The notes beneath the pieces were generated by a model. The model saw only the letters and a program-made list of their open reading frames with translations, was not told where the DNA came from and ran no database searches. A program made the position numbers and the translations under genes. Shown here piece by piece: positions 39,955 to 51,578 of a DNA stretch of 54,150 nt. Position 1 is the first letter of the stretch, and every line of letters begins with the position of its first letter. The DNA is from Acrasis kona (lineage: Eukaryota; Heterolobosea; Eutetramitea; Acrasida; Acrasidae): positions 1-54,150 of the forward strand of contig JAOPGA020001833.1 of the NCBI GenBank assembly GCA_026419775.2. The letters are read 5' to 3'.

Positions 39955-40735
39955 CTTAGATTTACAACCCGAAAGACAACTTTGAATAAAATCATCATGG
40001 AACTCCGAAAGCTTTGGGAGTTTGAGTGTCACAAAAACAAACTAAATTTTTAAAATTTAAAACATGCGATTTTGTTTAAAGAGAAAATGTTGAGAACAAC
40101 TGAAAAAATTTCTGTTAATGATTTTGTGAATTCCTGTAATTCAATGATGGTGGTATTTCAATGATGATATAATCCAGGCCTCACGAGTACATCTATGTCG
40201 ATTGCGTTGGATTCATGAAGTCAGAACCACATTGCTGTGAATTAAGTGGGAAATTTCATTTTATTTCACAATTCAATTTCGATGAAATCGACAATAATCA
40301 TAATATTGAATATGATTTTTAAAGCTGGAAGGTATTATGTATCAACTAACCACACTTCAATCTTCATTTCTAAATTGACTCGGATATCCAAAGTCGAATC
40401 GAAAGTGCAGGAATCAGCTTCCCTGTGATTTCGTCAGAATTACCCACCCAATGTGTGCTGATAGTAAATATAAAAAACCCTCAAAATACTGACTTTTTAC
40501 TAACACCGACCCCCTTATGCTGATTTCCTAAAAAATTTTACCCACCCATGCGTTGGCTGATTCCTACACTATCCCAAAAGCAGGGGAATGAAGTGAAGAA
40601 ATCCTTTTTGTTTATTTGAATTTCTACTTTTTGATAAACATCAAAATCGATTGATGTAATTGCCTTTCGGGATTTAACAACATTTCAAAAGTCAAAACTT
40701 GATAACATTACATTACAATAGAATATTCACAAGTA
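39955..40735 (+). other. Intergenic with a candidate dispersed repeat
   Basis: About 780 bp between divergent genes. From about 40437 to 40575 there are alternating ACCCACCCA words, CTGAT words and an AAAAAATTTT core that resemble, in reverse complement, the 25.39-25.47 kb sequence. The remainder is AT-rich and unremarkable, and should hold both promoters. Confidence 0.35.
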
Positions 40736-43610
40736 ATGGGTGCCTCCCTTAGTTCAAGCGAGCACACACCATTGATTGATGCGGACAACTACAATGATGA
40801 AACAGAAAATATGGGGATATTGCCTTTGAAATTTAACAGTGGAAGTGGTCAACATTCTTTTGAATTAAATGTTGGGCTAGTCGTCACCGGTTCCACTTCG
40901 GTCGGTAAAACATCGTAAGAACCCGTCTCCCTTCAAATACTAAACATATGAGTTTTGTGAGGAGAATGGTCAGTGGAGCGTACAACGATCATGTGGCACC
41001 AACTATTTGTGCTGACTATGCATCAAAAGATATTTTGTACAACAATACTCTTTTTCACTTTGGAATTACAGACATTGCCGGTCAAAATAGATTCTCTAGT
41101 GTCTCAAAGTAAGATTTCGTCTTGCATCACGAATTTAACGGCAATTAAATGTTAGAATGTATTATACAGGTGCATCTATTGCTATATTAATGTATGATGT
41201 ATCGCGATATGACACCTACAACAGTTTAAAAAATTGGATTGAAGAACTTCGCTCCAATACCGTATTGCCGGACGGCTCGCCTTTACCCATTATTCTAGTA
41301 TCAAACAAAAGTACAAATTGTTCACACAACTGCGCTTATTTTTTGTAGATGATTTACAACCTGAAGTTTCTAGGGACCTTGCCACTAAGTTTGCTATCGA
41401 GAATGACATTTTGGAGTTTGTAGAAGTGTCAATCAAAGAGGGCACTAACGTACGATTATTGCAGGAAAAGATTGCAAGAGTCGCATTCGAATTAAAAGTC
41501 GTGGACAATGCAACGCTTAATACACCAACAAGCGCAACATCCTACGTTAGTCCTAATCCCATACAAAATGCATTACTGCCCAACATTGTAATTGCATCAG
41601 TCAAAGAATCCATACAAAAGCAACCTCTAACTATCATGGCCATTCTACGTTCGAATCGTAGTAGGAAAAGAGTTGCCGTCCGAGTATCGTTGACCCACCA
41701 TCATTCTTCAAATTACTTGGAAATCCAAAACACAACTTCTCGGTCAATGTTCTTCCGTCCAACAGCTAAAGTTGTTCCGGTGAGCAACATCAAGGGAGTA
41801 AGTCATAAAAAATACATTGTAATTACTTATTAGGTATTATATGACCCTGATGTCATGTCCGTGAAATGTGTCGGAAAGATTGAATACATTTACTTAAAAT
41901 TTCACAGCCAAAACGATTTCTCTTCCTTCTTGTACGGACTTGCTGCATTGAACCTTTTGATTTCAAGTAAGTACGCTCTTCTCTCTGTCTACTGACGAGA
42001 TAGAACAGGATTTGAGCACCACATCTGATATGATCGATACCTTCAACAGAAGGCTACAAGTATATGATCCAGTGGGCGAGAGAATTGACTTGACCAAGCA
42101 TTACGAGATGCTGCGAGAAAGTAACAACATGAACTTGAGGAGCATACTTAAAAATTATCCCTTCGTACTCTTGTCCTGTCTTGATGCTGTTCGTTGGACG
42201 CCTCGTGTCCATTCGTTGGACATTGGAGACAACAACATAACGGATCAAATGTTAAAAGTCATTTGTGATTGTATCAAAGATAATTTATTCTTGACAAAGC
42301 TCTACCTTAACAGTAACTCTATTTCACATGTTGGTTGTTATTATCTATCCGAATACTTGAGCGATCCAAAATGTACTCTTACTATTCTGTCATTGAGCGA
42401 TAATCCAGCGATAACTAACGTTGGTTTCTCAATGTTGTTTTCGAGTCTTCAAAACAATAAATCCATCCAGTCGCTTCATATGGAGCACAACGGAATTGAT
42501 GATGCTGCCATCCATAAAATACATGGCATGTGCGTTCTGGGAAGAACACCAGCCATCACTAGCGGTCGGTCGATCAACTTGACTGATAATAATATCTCTA
42601 TCAATTGTGAATCACAAATTGTTGACATTAGTAGAAAGTGTCCTTGGTTGGAACTTGTCTTGACCCAAAATCCAATCAACAGAGCCACGCGGTACAGAGT
42701 TAGTATTGCCGAGGCCAACCTTCTTTCTATTATTGTGAAAAGAGAATGGCACATCATGAGGAGGGATGTAAATATCCAATCAATCATTGCAAGGGGCAAT
42801 CAAGCAACTGTTTTCCAAGGAGTGTATCAAGGGATACATCCTGTGGCAATAAAGCAATTTGATATGTGGCGCACTGACGTTCATCATCTAGAAAGTGAGG
42901 TGAGTGCGCTTCTTAATATACGGCATCCTAATTGTCTTAATTGCTTTGGTGTTTGCGTGGAACAAGATGATCGTAACGTTATGTTGGTAATGGAGTACAT
43001 GCCAATGACATTGGGTCATTATCTGCACAAATTTATAAATAAAAAGTTAAGCGTAACACAAAAATTACAGCTAGCCATAAAAATTGCCAGTGGTATGTAT
43101 TATCTACATTCACATAATCCTCAAATCATTCATCTGGATTTGAAAACTGATAATGTTTTGGTCAATGATGACTTGTCTGTTGTTAAAATTGCAGACTTTG
43201 GTATGTCAAAGACCCTTTCATCTATAAATTACCTTGGTAACTTTTCATGTGGAACGGCTCAGTATCAGGACCCACTTATGTACCTGGGAAAAGTACAGTC
43301 TTTGACCCTGTGTGATGTATATTCATTTGGAATCATTTTGTACGAAATATGGTATCAAAGAATACCATATGAGAATGGCTCCGAAATTCCACAAATGTTG
43401 GTTTCCTCTGTCGCAACTGAGAATCTTCGACCTTGGACGAGAGATCCGCTCATTATGACTAGCGAGAATCATGCCACGGATAAGGCGATGAATGAATTGA
43501 TTTTATCTTGCTGCGCTGCTGACACTTGTCGTAGACCAGATTCTTTTGAAAGTGTGTGCTCAAAACTAAGAAGCATTTTTGACGAATTAACAAAATCCAA
43601 TTGTCCATGA
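40736..43610 (+). CDS. Small GTPase + PH-like + LRR + protein kinase fusion
   Basis: Six exons (40736-40914, 40953-41108, 41156-41310, 41349-41797, 41834-41966, 42004-43610), introns 38, 47, 38, 36, 37 nt; 892 residues. Start MGASLSSS suits N-myristoylation. A Ras/Rab-like GTPase at about 46-215: TGSTSVGKTS, TDIAGQNRFSS, and VSNKNDL created by the third splice. A PH-like domain at about 240-355 ends in the helix FSSFLYGLAALNLL. RNI-type LRRs lie at about 395-600 (SLDIGDNNITDQML and similar). A TKL-like kinase at about 616-885 has the Gly loop ARGNQATVFQG, VAIK, HLDLKTDN and DFG, so it looks active. The last intron decides the architecture: the TAG acceptor at 42003 keeps the frame into the LRR-kinase; a CAG acceptor at 42008 would stop the GTPase protein at 42028, two bases before the next ATG. 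Confidence 0.75.
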
Positions 43611-43827
43611 GCGTTGTTAACTTGACATCGGAGATGATTTGAGTCTAAAAAAGAGTCACAAAAAAAGGTGAAGAAAATACAAATGGAAGTCCTGATTTTG
43701 GAATTTACAATAAATAGTCTTCTCATTGTTTTGTTTGTTTCGGTCTGGCTAAATTGTTTGTTGCTGTTCTTCGTCTGTGTTTGTATTCAAGACAAATACA
43801 ATCCAAATTAAATAGGAATTTACACTT

Positions 43828-46800
43828 TTATTGTAATTGATCATGACAATGTCTACAAATACTTTTTGGTGGATTTGACTTGATGACTTGTTCGTCATGG
43901 CACATGCAGCATGCTGTTATGCTCTGTCTATCTGGATTCTTTACGATAATATTATTCTTCTGAATACACCTCGCACACAAACACTTTAGTTCACCAAATA
44001 CCTTAACCTTGATGAGAGCATTTTGTTTCTTGATACAAACATCACAAATCATCACTCTAGTTAACCTACAGGTTCCCGTATTATGTTTTTCGTGAACCGT
44101 GCATTTATTACAAACATACTTGGAGTGCTGACGACAAAAATATACAGCAAATCCTCCACAAGTACAATTAATATACAAAGCCTTATTGGATTGCTTCTCT
44201 GAGGCGTTCGTCTTTTTATTAACTACCTTTGTAGATTTCTTACTCTCGCGCGTCCTCTTGCTTTCCATTGGTTTGGTTTGTTGTTCCATGTTAACATCTA
44301 ATAGTTCAATATCAACCTTCTTGCGTACAACTTTCTTTACATCCATTCTTGGTCGCTCAACATCCACTTCACTCTCGCTCAGTTCCCTCTTTTGTTTTCT
44401 GCCTTTAGATTTTGCAGTTTTTGCTTTTAATAGTTCCTTTTGTTCCTTTTTATTAGTTATCGATTTGGATTTCCTTCTCTTCTTTCTAAGGTTGGTAATT
44501 TGAAGCACAGTAATTCTTATACAAATCAAAATGGATATTATAATTAATGGAACAGCTACAGTTACAGATATACACAGTGGTAAATTACCAGTACAGAATG
44601 CAAAACTATCTGCGATATTTATAGTAGGAGTAGAAATGGTGTTGTTCGTAGTTTTACTACTGTTAGTTGAGTTGGATCCCCAATTACTACTGGTATAAGT
44701 GGATGTAGCAGAGGGTCCGCCTCCATTTATACCATTCAACCACAATTGGTATTGAATGGAAGATGTATTCCAAGTGTACTTTTTAACTAGTTCATCACTA
44801 TTAAGGAATGTATTAGAAGAATCGGTGGACACTACTTTGGCTCTAAGTGTGGCAGGTGGCCATATTCTAGGTGGATTGGCATCATTATTATATACATTAG
44901 TAGGTTCGCTGCCATCTAAGCTAAATAGTATGCGAAATGAACCATACCCAGTGGCACTCAGCCTTAACAAACTAACATCAGACAACAAGGTGACATTGGA
45001 TTTAACTACAGGTGGATCATTTTTGTAACGAATCCTCAACGATCTATAATAGTTATTACCACTCAAGTAACCTATTCGATCGGTAGTGATTCTTATATTA
45101 TAGTCACCAACACTATCAAATATATATTTCCATGACCACGTTTTCACGTTGTTCACCACTGATGTATTGGTCACAATTGCAGAAACACCCTTAAAAATAC
45201 TTACGGATACAATAGTAGGGTAAGTGGAATCAAGAAGAAATGAATCAGGCATAGATAAGTACATAAAGGTACCCACTGCTCCATAATACTGTTCGCTAGA
45301 ATCGAGCGAAGCAATGGGTAAATGAAAAGTAACATTCGGAGCAGAAAGAGCAGATTTTGAAATTTCACATTTGGATCGAATCGAATTATAATAATAACCA
45401 GATAAACAATTACAATCAGCAACGCTTTCTCTAGAATTACTACTACCCGCACTATCCGACGGACACCACTCACACGACTGCGTACCATTCTTAACCATGC
45501 CCCATGCACACGTGAAGGAGTTCAATCCAAATCTCGATGCGCCGATGGGTGGAATTAATTCATTTTGAATTCCATTCCACTCCACAACACCATCAAATGT
45601 CCTTTGGATGTTTCTTAATGGGATGGATAACATTTCGATGGGCAATGCCATTCGATCAATTTTCACATTTGTGATGCTCGCTTGAATGGGTCGAAAATAA
45701 AAGGGCATGATGGGTGGTAGCGTTAAATTTCTATAAACACCTCCAATGATAAATGTATTCGGGTCCACGGCGGTGCTCCATTCGTACCATGACGTTGCTG
45801 CAATTACTCCATCCATGTATAACGACATTAACATGTTTGATGAATCATAAATGATTGAAAAGTGGTGCCAATGGGAATCAATCACAAAAGTGGAATCTCC
45901 ATTCACAACGATCCAATTCTTCCAATCTCTGAATTCTAATCGACCCGTTAATTGTTGATTAGACGATTGTCGGTTGAGAATGATGCTTAGTGATGACACA
46001 TCGGGTATGGTTATGATTTCGAATCCAACTCCATTGTTTACATCTAATGTATCCACCATGGATGTAGTTTTCATAATGTCTAATTGGACCATGAATTGAA
46101 AAGTAAATGATTTCTTCATCATGACGTTTGTTAGCAATGGGTATTGAATGGACACGTAGTGATGGGTGGTTATCGAACAGGTATCTCCTTGCGACGAACC
46201 TGGACTGGTGAATACGATAAAGTCATTTAGTAGTTGATTGGCGGAGAATGTGCATGGCATTAGCATCGAACCTCCATCGATTGAATAGTAACCTGGTGGT
46301 GTATTCGAGCATGTGTATGTGTTTGATGCGTATTGGAATGGATCGGTGCACTGAAATTTACAATCGGCTGATGTTGTTCCTGTCCCTATGTAATTGGATT
46401 GTTCTGGTTTGTTAGCACATAAATGGAGTAGACCGTCATTTGACCACGTTCCAACTGGGCATGTGGTACATGATGCGCCGTAGCTACCTGGTGCACAATT
46501 GTATGTGTTGGAATGTAACCTTCTCGATATTCTTTTGATTTGATGTGTTTTCGTTTTTCTTTTGGTGGACCTGATGTGAGTGGATGGGATGGATGCGAAA
46601 ATGTTATGGAGAGCTAACGCTTGGTATCCTTCGGAAATGATGTTGAAGTTGTTGTTTCCGTTTGTGAAGATTAGTCCTGTGATGTTGTCGTTGATGGCAA
46701 TGTTGTATAGTTTGTTATCTAGTGTTGCTGCACTTGTTATTATGTTTGTAAAATTGGTTGAGATTAGTGTGCCTGTTTTGAATTTGATCTTCTCCCTACA

Positions 46801-48070
46801 ATTGTGCCATAATGTAGCCATGTCGTAATCTACTTGTATGACGCCATTATCTGCTTTATTAATCATCACCAATGTTCTGCATTTTTAATAAAATGTATGA
46901 TAATTAAAATCAAACCTGTTTTGTATACTAGTTGTGCATTCATCTAACTTCGAGTTGCCTAGGTCTATTGATAGCTTGTTCACATTGGATGTTTTTTGTA
47001 TGGTAGAAGGGGTGCATGACCCATATGTACAGGTTTGTGTTGATTGTAAGGTCGAGGTTGACTCGTAGAATATTTCGATTGCTATCATCAGGTGACTGGA
47101 GTAGGCAAAACCTTTAGAGTAGGCAATCATTAGATCCAAGGGAGATAAGTTCCGTATTGATGTAGAATTAAGATTATTATAGTTCATAATAATAGAACTT
47201 CTGAACGACTCGAAGGAGTCCACAGTCATGCCTGCGGAAGTTGCATTGCTAATCTTTTCAATTTGTAATCTTAGGTTGGATACAAAAACTTGCAGAGATG
47301 GATTTTTGACATTGAGTGATAGGTCACCAAGATCAGAGTCGACGTATGTCAACACTAGTTGCAGATAACTCTGTACGTCATTGACGATTCTTCCGTACGT
47401 TACAAATCTTTGTGCATAGAAGAGGTTGAATGCTGCTTGATTTGTGACTGTCAACATTTTGTCGTTAATGAGGCGAAGTTCCCAATAATCCGACCTGATT
47501 TTACTCGCTATACCAGAGAAGGTGGTAAGTGGTGTGACCTCTTTAAATGCTCTGCTAGTGTAATAGATTTGCATTCTCAAATCGTTATCACAATCTACTA
47601 ACCGAGTTGCTGGTTGGTATATTGAACACTTTGTGGCTTCATTTGTTATTGATAAGTCAACTTTTAAATAATTAGAATTATGATTCATAATTTGACACAA
47701 ACCATAACACTGTAAGTAGGGATTCCATACTCCTATTGGCTCGCCATTTATTCTTAAAGTCGTCAAAATGTTATCCAAAAATCCTATTGGAATACTTCTG
47801 TAGAACACTGGTGGTGTTTGACAAACAGATTTGTATTTTGTAACATATGGATATCCCACTGTAATGTTCTTAACGTCACTAAATGTTCTAAAGATTTGGT
47901 CTTAATGGTTAGATTGTTTGTCTCGACTTACTTCCAAGGGACAACAAACTATCTACATGAATACTTCTCGTGTCATCAGAATAAATACCTGAACAGTTAA
48001 TAAATATTATTGTTGTGCACTTTACAGTTAATGAATAGGACCAATATGCAAAACAGTGCCTGTCTTGCCA
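43828..48070 (-). CDS. Large single-pass receptor-like protein with cytosolic B-box-like fingers
   Basis: At least three exons: an open stretch 48070-47932 (5' end unresolved), 47900-46916 and 46876-43828, with introns of 31 and 39 nt; the second join gives IQN-R-TLVMINKADNGV. Over 1350 residues. Ectodomain: a Cys-poor N-part, GCC2/GCC3-like Cys repeats (CAPGSYGASCTTCPVGTW and on), a LamG/ConA-like domain (HWHHFSIIYDSSNMLMSLYM), further Cys repeats, and a chitobiase-type Ig-like segment (FRILFSLDGSEPTNVY). One membrane helix (VTVAVPLIIISILICI) is followed by a basic linker and a zinc-binding tail, CTCGGFAVYFCRQHSKYVCN, of B-box type, with further C-x-x-C pairs. A signal-peptide-like stretch (HLAVLFFIILNIFATGEC) lies at about 48080-48196 on the same strand and may be exon 1. 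Role unknown; adhesion or particle recognition is plausible. Confidence 0.6.
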
Positions 48071-48402
48071 TTATCATTCTTATTTAAGGTATTGCTTGAT
48101 ATGGAAAGTTACAAAAGGATTGTTCCGAGAACATTCGTTAATACATTCACCTGTTGCGAAAATGTTTAGTATGATGAAGAACAACACTGCTAAATGTTAT
48201 GAAATGATACTTTTATTGAAATTCGTAATCTTCAGCTCGGGCATTATTTTCAAACCATCTTGGCCGTTTTCTGTCTCGAATCATCATAATATTTGGCTGC
48301 TCTATCGATTGCTTCGAAAACAGATTATAATCCTTGTTCCTTTGGTTCGTTCTTCGTTTATTAGCAAATAACATTCTTTCGCGATGAAAAACAAACGAAG
48401 TG

Positions 48403-49314
48403 TTAAATTAACAATCCGATCCTACCAGAATAATCTTCAATTACAAATTGGTCATGATCAGGACGCGCCAGCACAATTTTTAATTGTTTTGCTATGTCTA
48501 TAAATCTTTCTTTACAAATCTCAGCGCCAACCAATAGAATAACTTCTTCATAATTTTTGAGTCTTTCAGGAAGGTCAGCCAACGGGATCGCTTCAAAATC
48601 TTCTTTTCTTTCTTCTACCTGACCAAATGCGTGCATTTTCAATTCGTTTTTTGCTTCTCCAATTATAATCTTCTTCCCATCACCAGATACGAAAAATACG
48701 TCCGTTTCGCGATCAAAGCCCTTAATTCGTTCAGAGATTTGAGAGTACCCGTATCTACTAATTAGACAGTCCGCTATTTTCTGTTCAATTTGTTTGTGTT
48801 GTTTTGCGAATATATCAGTATGCTGTTTTGATGTAACAGATAACTTGTTGACGTTATCCGTGAGAACCACCATAAGCTTTTCCAATTTGGTCAGATCGTC
48901 ATTGGTTCGGAGAAGCGCGGTATCAAAAACAGCATTTTTTGTGCGGTCTGAAAGGGATAGGTACGACATGTGATTCATCGTCTGGATCCTTGGTTTGGAT
49001 ATAACCTCAACAAACTCCTTGTACTTTGGTTTGACACTCTCAAAATGAAAAATGTTATCGTTAGCAGCTATTGACACGTTTCGTTTTGTGGCCAATGCAT
49101 ATAAATAGAACAAAGACTCATTCGAAAGAGCGTTAAAGCCCACATCTAATAACTTCATTTTCCCAAAATCGTCATGAACCATCAGATTGAAAAGTTGGTT
49201 GAAAGAAGTGTCGTTCATACCACGACATCGAAACATGACAGTTTCACTCTCTTTTTGTGCTTCCCATTGGACTTCCAAATCTTGTTTACTTGGGTAGACA
49301 TAACGCTCAGTCAT
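48403..49314 (-). CDS. PD-(D/E)XK nuclease-like protein
   Basis: Intronless, 303 residues from ATG 49314 (the frame is open to 49347). The N-terminal third has an LRR-like segment (FGKMKLLDVGFNALSNESLF); a helical coiled-coil-prone middle (LEKLMVVLTDNVNKLSVTSK) leads into a restriction-endonuclease-like core: Glu about 177 (IEQKIADCLISRYG), Asp about 205 (RETDVFFVSGDGK), then Glu220-x-Lys222 in IIIGEAKNEL, followed by FGQVEERKEDF. The spacing fits the PD-(D/E)XK superfamily. Similar stand-alone proteins occur widely in protists. Catalysis on DNA or RNA is likely but the substrate is unknown. This is the second such fold in the window. Confidence 0.65.
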   Translation of the reverse strand: MTERYVYPSKQDLEVQWEAQKESETVMFRCRGMNDTSFNQLFNLMVHDDFGKMKLLDVGFNALSNESLFYLYALATKRNVSIAANDNIFHFESVKPKYKEFVEVISKPRIQTMNHMSYLSLSDRTKNAVFDTALLRTNDDLTKLEKLMVVLTDNVNKLSVTSKQHTDIFAKQHKQIEQKIADCLISRYGYSQISERIKGFDRETDVFFVSGDGKKIIIGEAKNELKMHAFGQVEERKEDFEAIPLADLPERLKNYEEVILLVGAEICKERFIDIAKQLKIVLARPDHDQFVIEDYSGRIGLLI

Positions 49315-49534
49315 CTTTGAAATTGACTTTCTTAAAAATAAAAGCAAAAATTTGAAAATATTTTAACCAATGTCTGGTTGGTTGACTGAAAATTGTAAGT
49401 GCATTTCCCGAAGTATTAATATGCAATTCACATATCAAAAGTTTATGCACATGAGCCCAAACACGTATAGTATAACTCCGAGTTCCGGAATTTTGTTTTA
49501 GTTCCATTCTGCCATTCTTTTACAATTTTTGCTT

Positions 49535-50490
49535 CTATTTTGTTTTGTTCTCTCGACTTCCAGAAATTTTGTTACTTTTGTATACTAAAAAGCCCTCAAT
49601 GTGACGAAACTGATTTGAGAACACCTGGTCCACAAAAACATCAATTCTGACGTAGCGATCAAAGACAACTCTACATTTGACTCCATCCAAAATTATTCGA
49701 TATACAGAGTTCCATCTAGTCTTGACGACTTGAAGTATATACTTTGCTAATTGACCACCACTATGTTTGCAGCTCAGTTCAACCATATCTAGACATTCTT
49801 CCTTCCTCTTGGAATCTTCTGTAACCCAATGTATAATGATGGCAATGAAAGCCTTCTTTGATTCGCTTGTCCAGCAGTCTAGATATTGCGGCGCATCGAC
49901 AGGTATTCTTCAAATCTTCCTTTAATTTGCTAACCATAACGTCATGGAGTTGATCGATGTCCTTTGTGTGTCGGACTTGTGAATGTCTGGCCCATTTGTT
50001 ATCAAGTAAGCCCCAAGCATCTCCCTAAACTCTTCCGAGTCGACAAATGTAAATGGGGAATGTGATGATACAATTCATTTCGTCACTCTAGATTGGAACC
50101 ATTTATTGGCTTCTTGTCATGGCTGGATTTTTGTCTTTACCCTTTTTTTGTTACTTTGAGCACTCTTGGTCACTTCCCAAAATTTCGCATGATAAACCTC
50201 AAGGTGAGACAAGAATTTATTTGTTCCAGAGAGGCAATCAATCTTCATGGAGCAGTGGTTACAAATGCCAAATTATAAAGTGTTCTTGTTTGAGTAAATC
50301 TTTTTAGCATGATGCCAAACAGGGCTTCTTGTACTGCTATATATTATCTTGAGTGTTGTTTCAATTTCCGAGGAAAATGTTGAATCATTTGCTGGGTTGG
50401 CAAAATCTGGGCTGGTCTGCTCATCTTGCGCCAAATTTTGACTGTTGTTTCCCTAGAGTACAACTCGCTTGCTTCTTTCTGTTGTCGTTT
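49535..50490 (-). pseudogene. hAT-family transposon relic with BED finger
   Basis: Minus-strand pieces in several frames follow hAT order. At about 50400-50170: SSTRSPVWHHAKKI, an in-frame TAA, then CNHCSMKIDC...FLSHLEVYH, a BED zinc finger. At about 50060-49940: SPFTFVDSEEFREMLGAYL. At about 49930-49540: PQYLDCWTSESKKAFIAIII, HWVTEDSKRKEECLDM and VVKTRWNSVYRIILDG, the D-x-W-T-S and TRWNS blocks of hAT transposases. The frame changes at least twice and the C-terminal hATC dimerisation domain is missing. The element is dead and 3'-truncated. Terminal repeats were not found. Confidence 0.75.
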
Positions 50491-50560
50491 AATTTTCCAA
50501 AACATTCCGGAACTTCTCTCCATCTTCATGTTTAAAATTTACAATTTCTAAAAATAAAAC

Positions 50561-51488
50561 ATGATGAACAGGGCAGTAAGACTAGGATCACTCAGATCAC
50601 TTGCTTTTTTGAACCGTGGTACCAAATCAACGGCATCTTTGGAGCAATCTTTGCTAAAAACAAGCAGGCAGTACTCAACCAGTAAAAATCCAATTAATGT
50701 GGGCCCAGGGTTCTACAACTTCCGAGGGGATTTTAAAGTTATGATGATGAATATTCGTAACTCTTGAATTTATTTTTATTCTCAAATTGATAGAGACGCA
50801 AATGTCACTTATACTCTTGCCTAATGGCAAATACTTGGTAGTTGATACAATTGAACTGACAAAAGACACTAAAAAAGAGATAGACGAACTCACAGATGGA
50901 GGTAGGATAATCGAATCTGTCATTGGAACCCATTCATTCCATACAACTCACTTTGAAGCTTTTCACAAGTCTTACCCTGACGCAGACTACTACGGAACCC
51001 CAAGGCATCTAAAAAATATAAAGAAAATAGATTGGAAAGGTGATTTATCCGATCCATCCACAAGGAGAAAATGGAACCCTGATGTAGAGATCCGTATAAC
51101 AGAGGGATCAGAGTTCATTAACCCATATCCATCCAATCGCTTAAGTAGTGCGTGGGTCTTCCACAAGCCATCAAAGACAATTCACATTAATGACACCGTA
51201 ATGTACGCTGAAGATCCTGGCTTCCTCTTCAGGATGATCGGAGTCAAGAAGCAAAAGATGACAATCCATCCTTCAATACATGGATACGGCTTAAAGGACC
51301 ATCCCGAAGCTCCATTTGAATTTCGTGACTTTGTAAACAAGGCCATTATAGACTGGGATTTCGACAACATGGTAATGGCACACGTTGATAACAAGCTTGG
51401 TGGAGCGAAAGAACTTTTAAAAGAAACAGTAGAAGAATATGAACCAGTATTCAAAAGGTTACATACTATAAAAAAAATGATACAGTAG
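50561..51488 (+). CDS. Mitochondrial metallo-beta-lactamase-like protein (DUF4336 type)
   Basis: Two exons (50561-50756, 50794-51488) with a 37-nt intron; 296 residues. The join gives MMMNI-Q-TQMSLILLPNGKY, recreating the first beta strands of the MBL fold. The N-terminus is rich in Arg, Ser and Leu without acids (RAVRLGSLRSLAFLNRG), typical of a mitochondrial presequence. The core shows ILLPNGKYLVVDTIEL, GTHSFHTTHFEAFHKSYPDA and YYGTPRHLKNI, as in the poorly characterised DUF4336-like family; the canonical HxHxDH zinc motif is not present, only His-rich HSFHTTHFEAFH. Hydrolase activity is therefore uncertain. It is divergent from the hAT relic. Confidence 0.7.
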
Positions 51489-51578
51489 AAAACCAAATAA
51501 AACATTATTAACGAGATTAGAGTTCGATGTATAATTGTTGTATAAAAAGCTGAAAACTTTAATAAAACAAGTGTATCT

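Noticed and set aside
40736-43610. Roco/LRRK-type protein
   Set aside because: No COR domain, GTPase is N-terminal to the LRRs and Rab/Ras-like rather than Roc-like.
44186-44503. Plus-strand hydrophobic Ser/Leu-rich frame
   Set aside because: Antisense to the Lys/Glu-rich cytosolic linker of the receptor-like gene, which explains its composition.
48096-48371. Plus-strand 91-codon frame
   Set aside because: No motifs; the minus strand here holds a better candidate, a signal-peptide-like stretch for the receptor gene.
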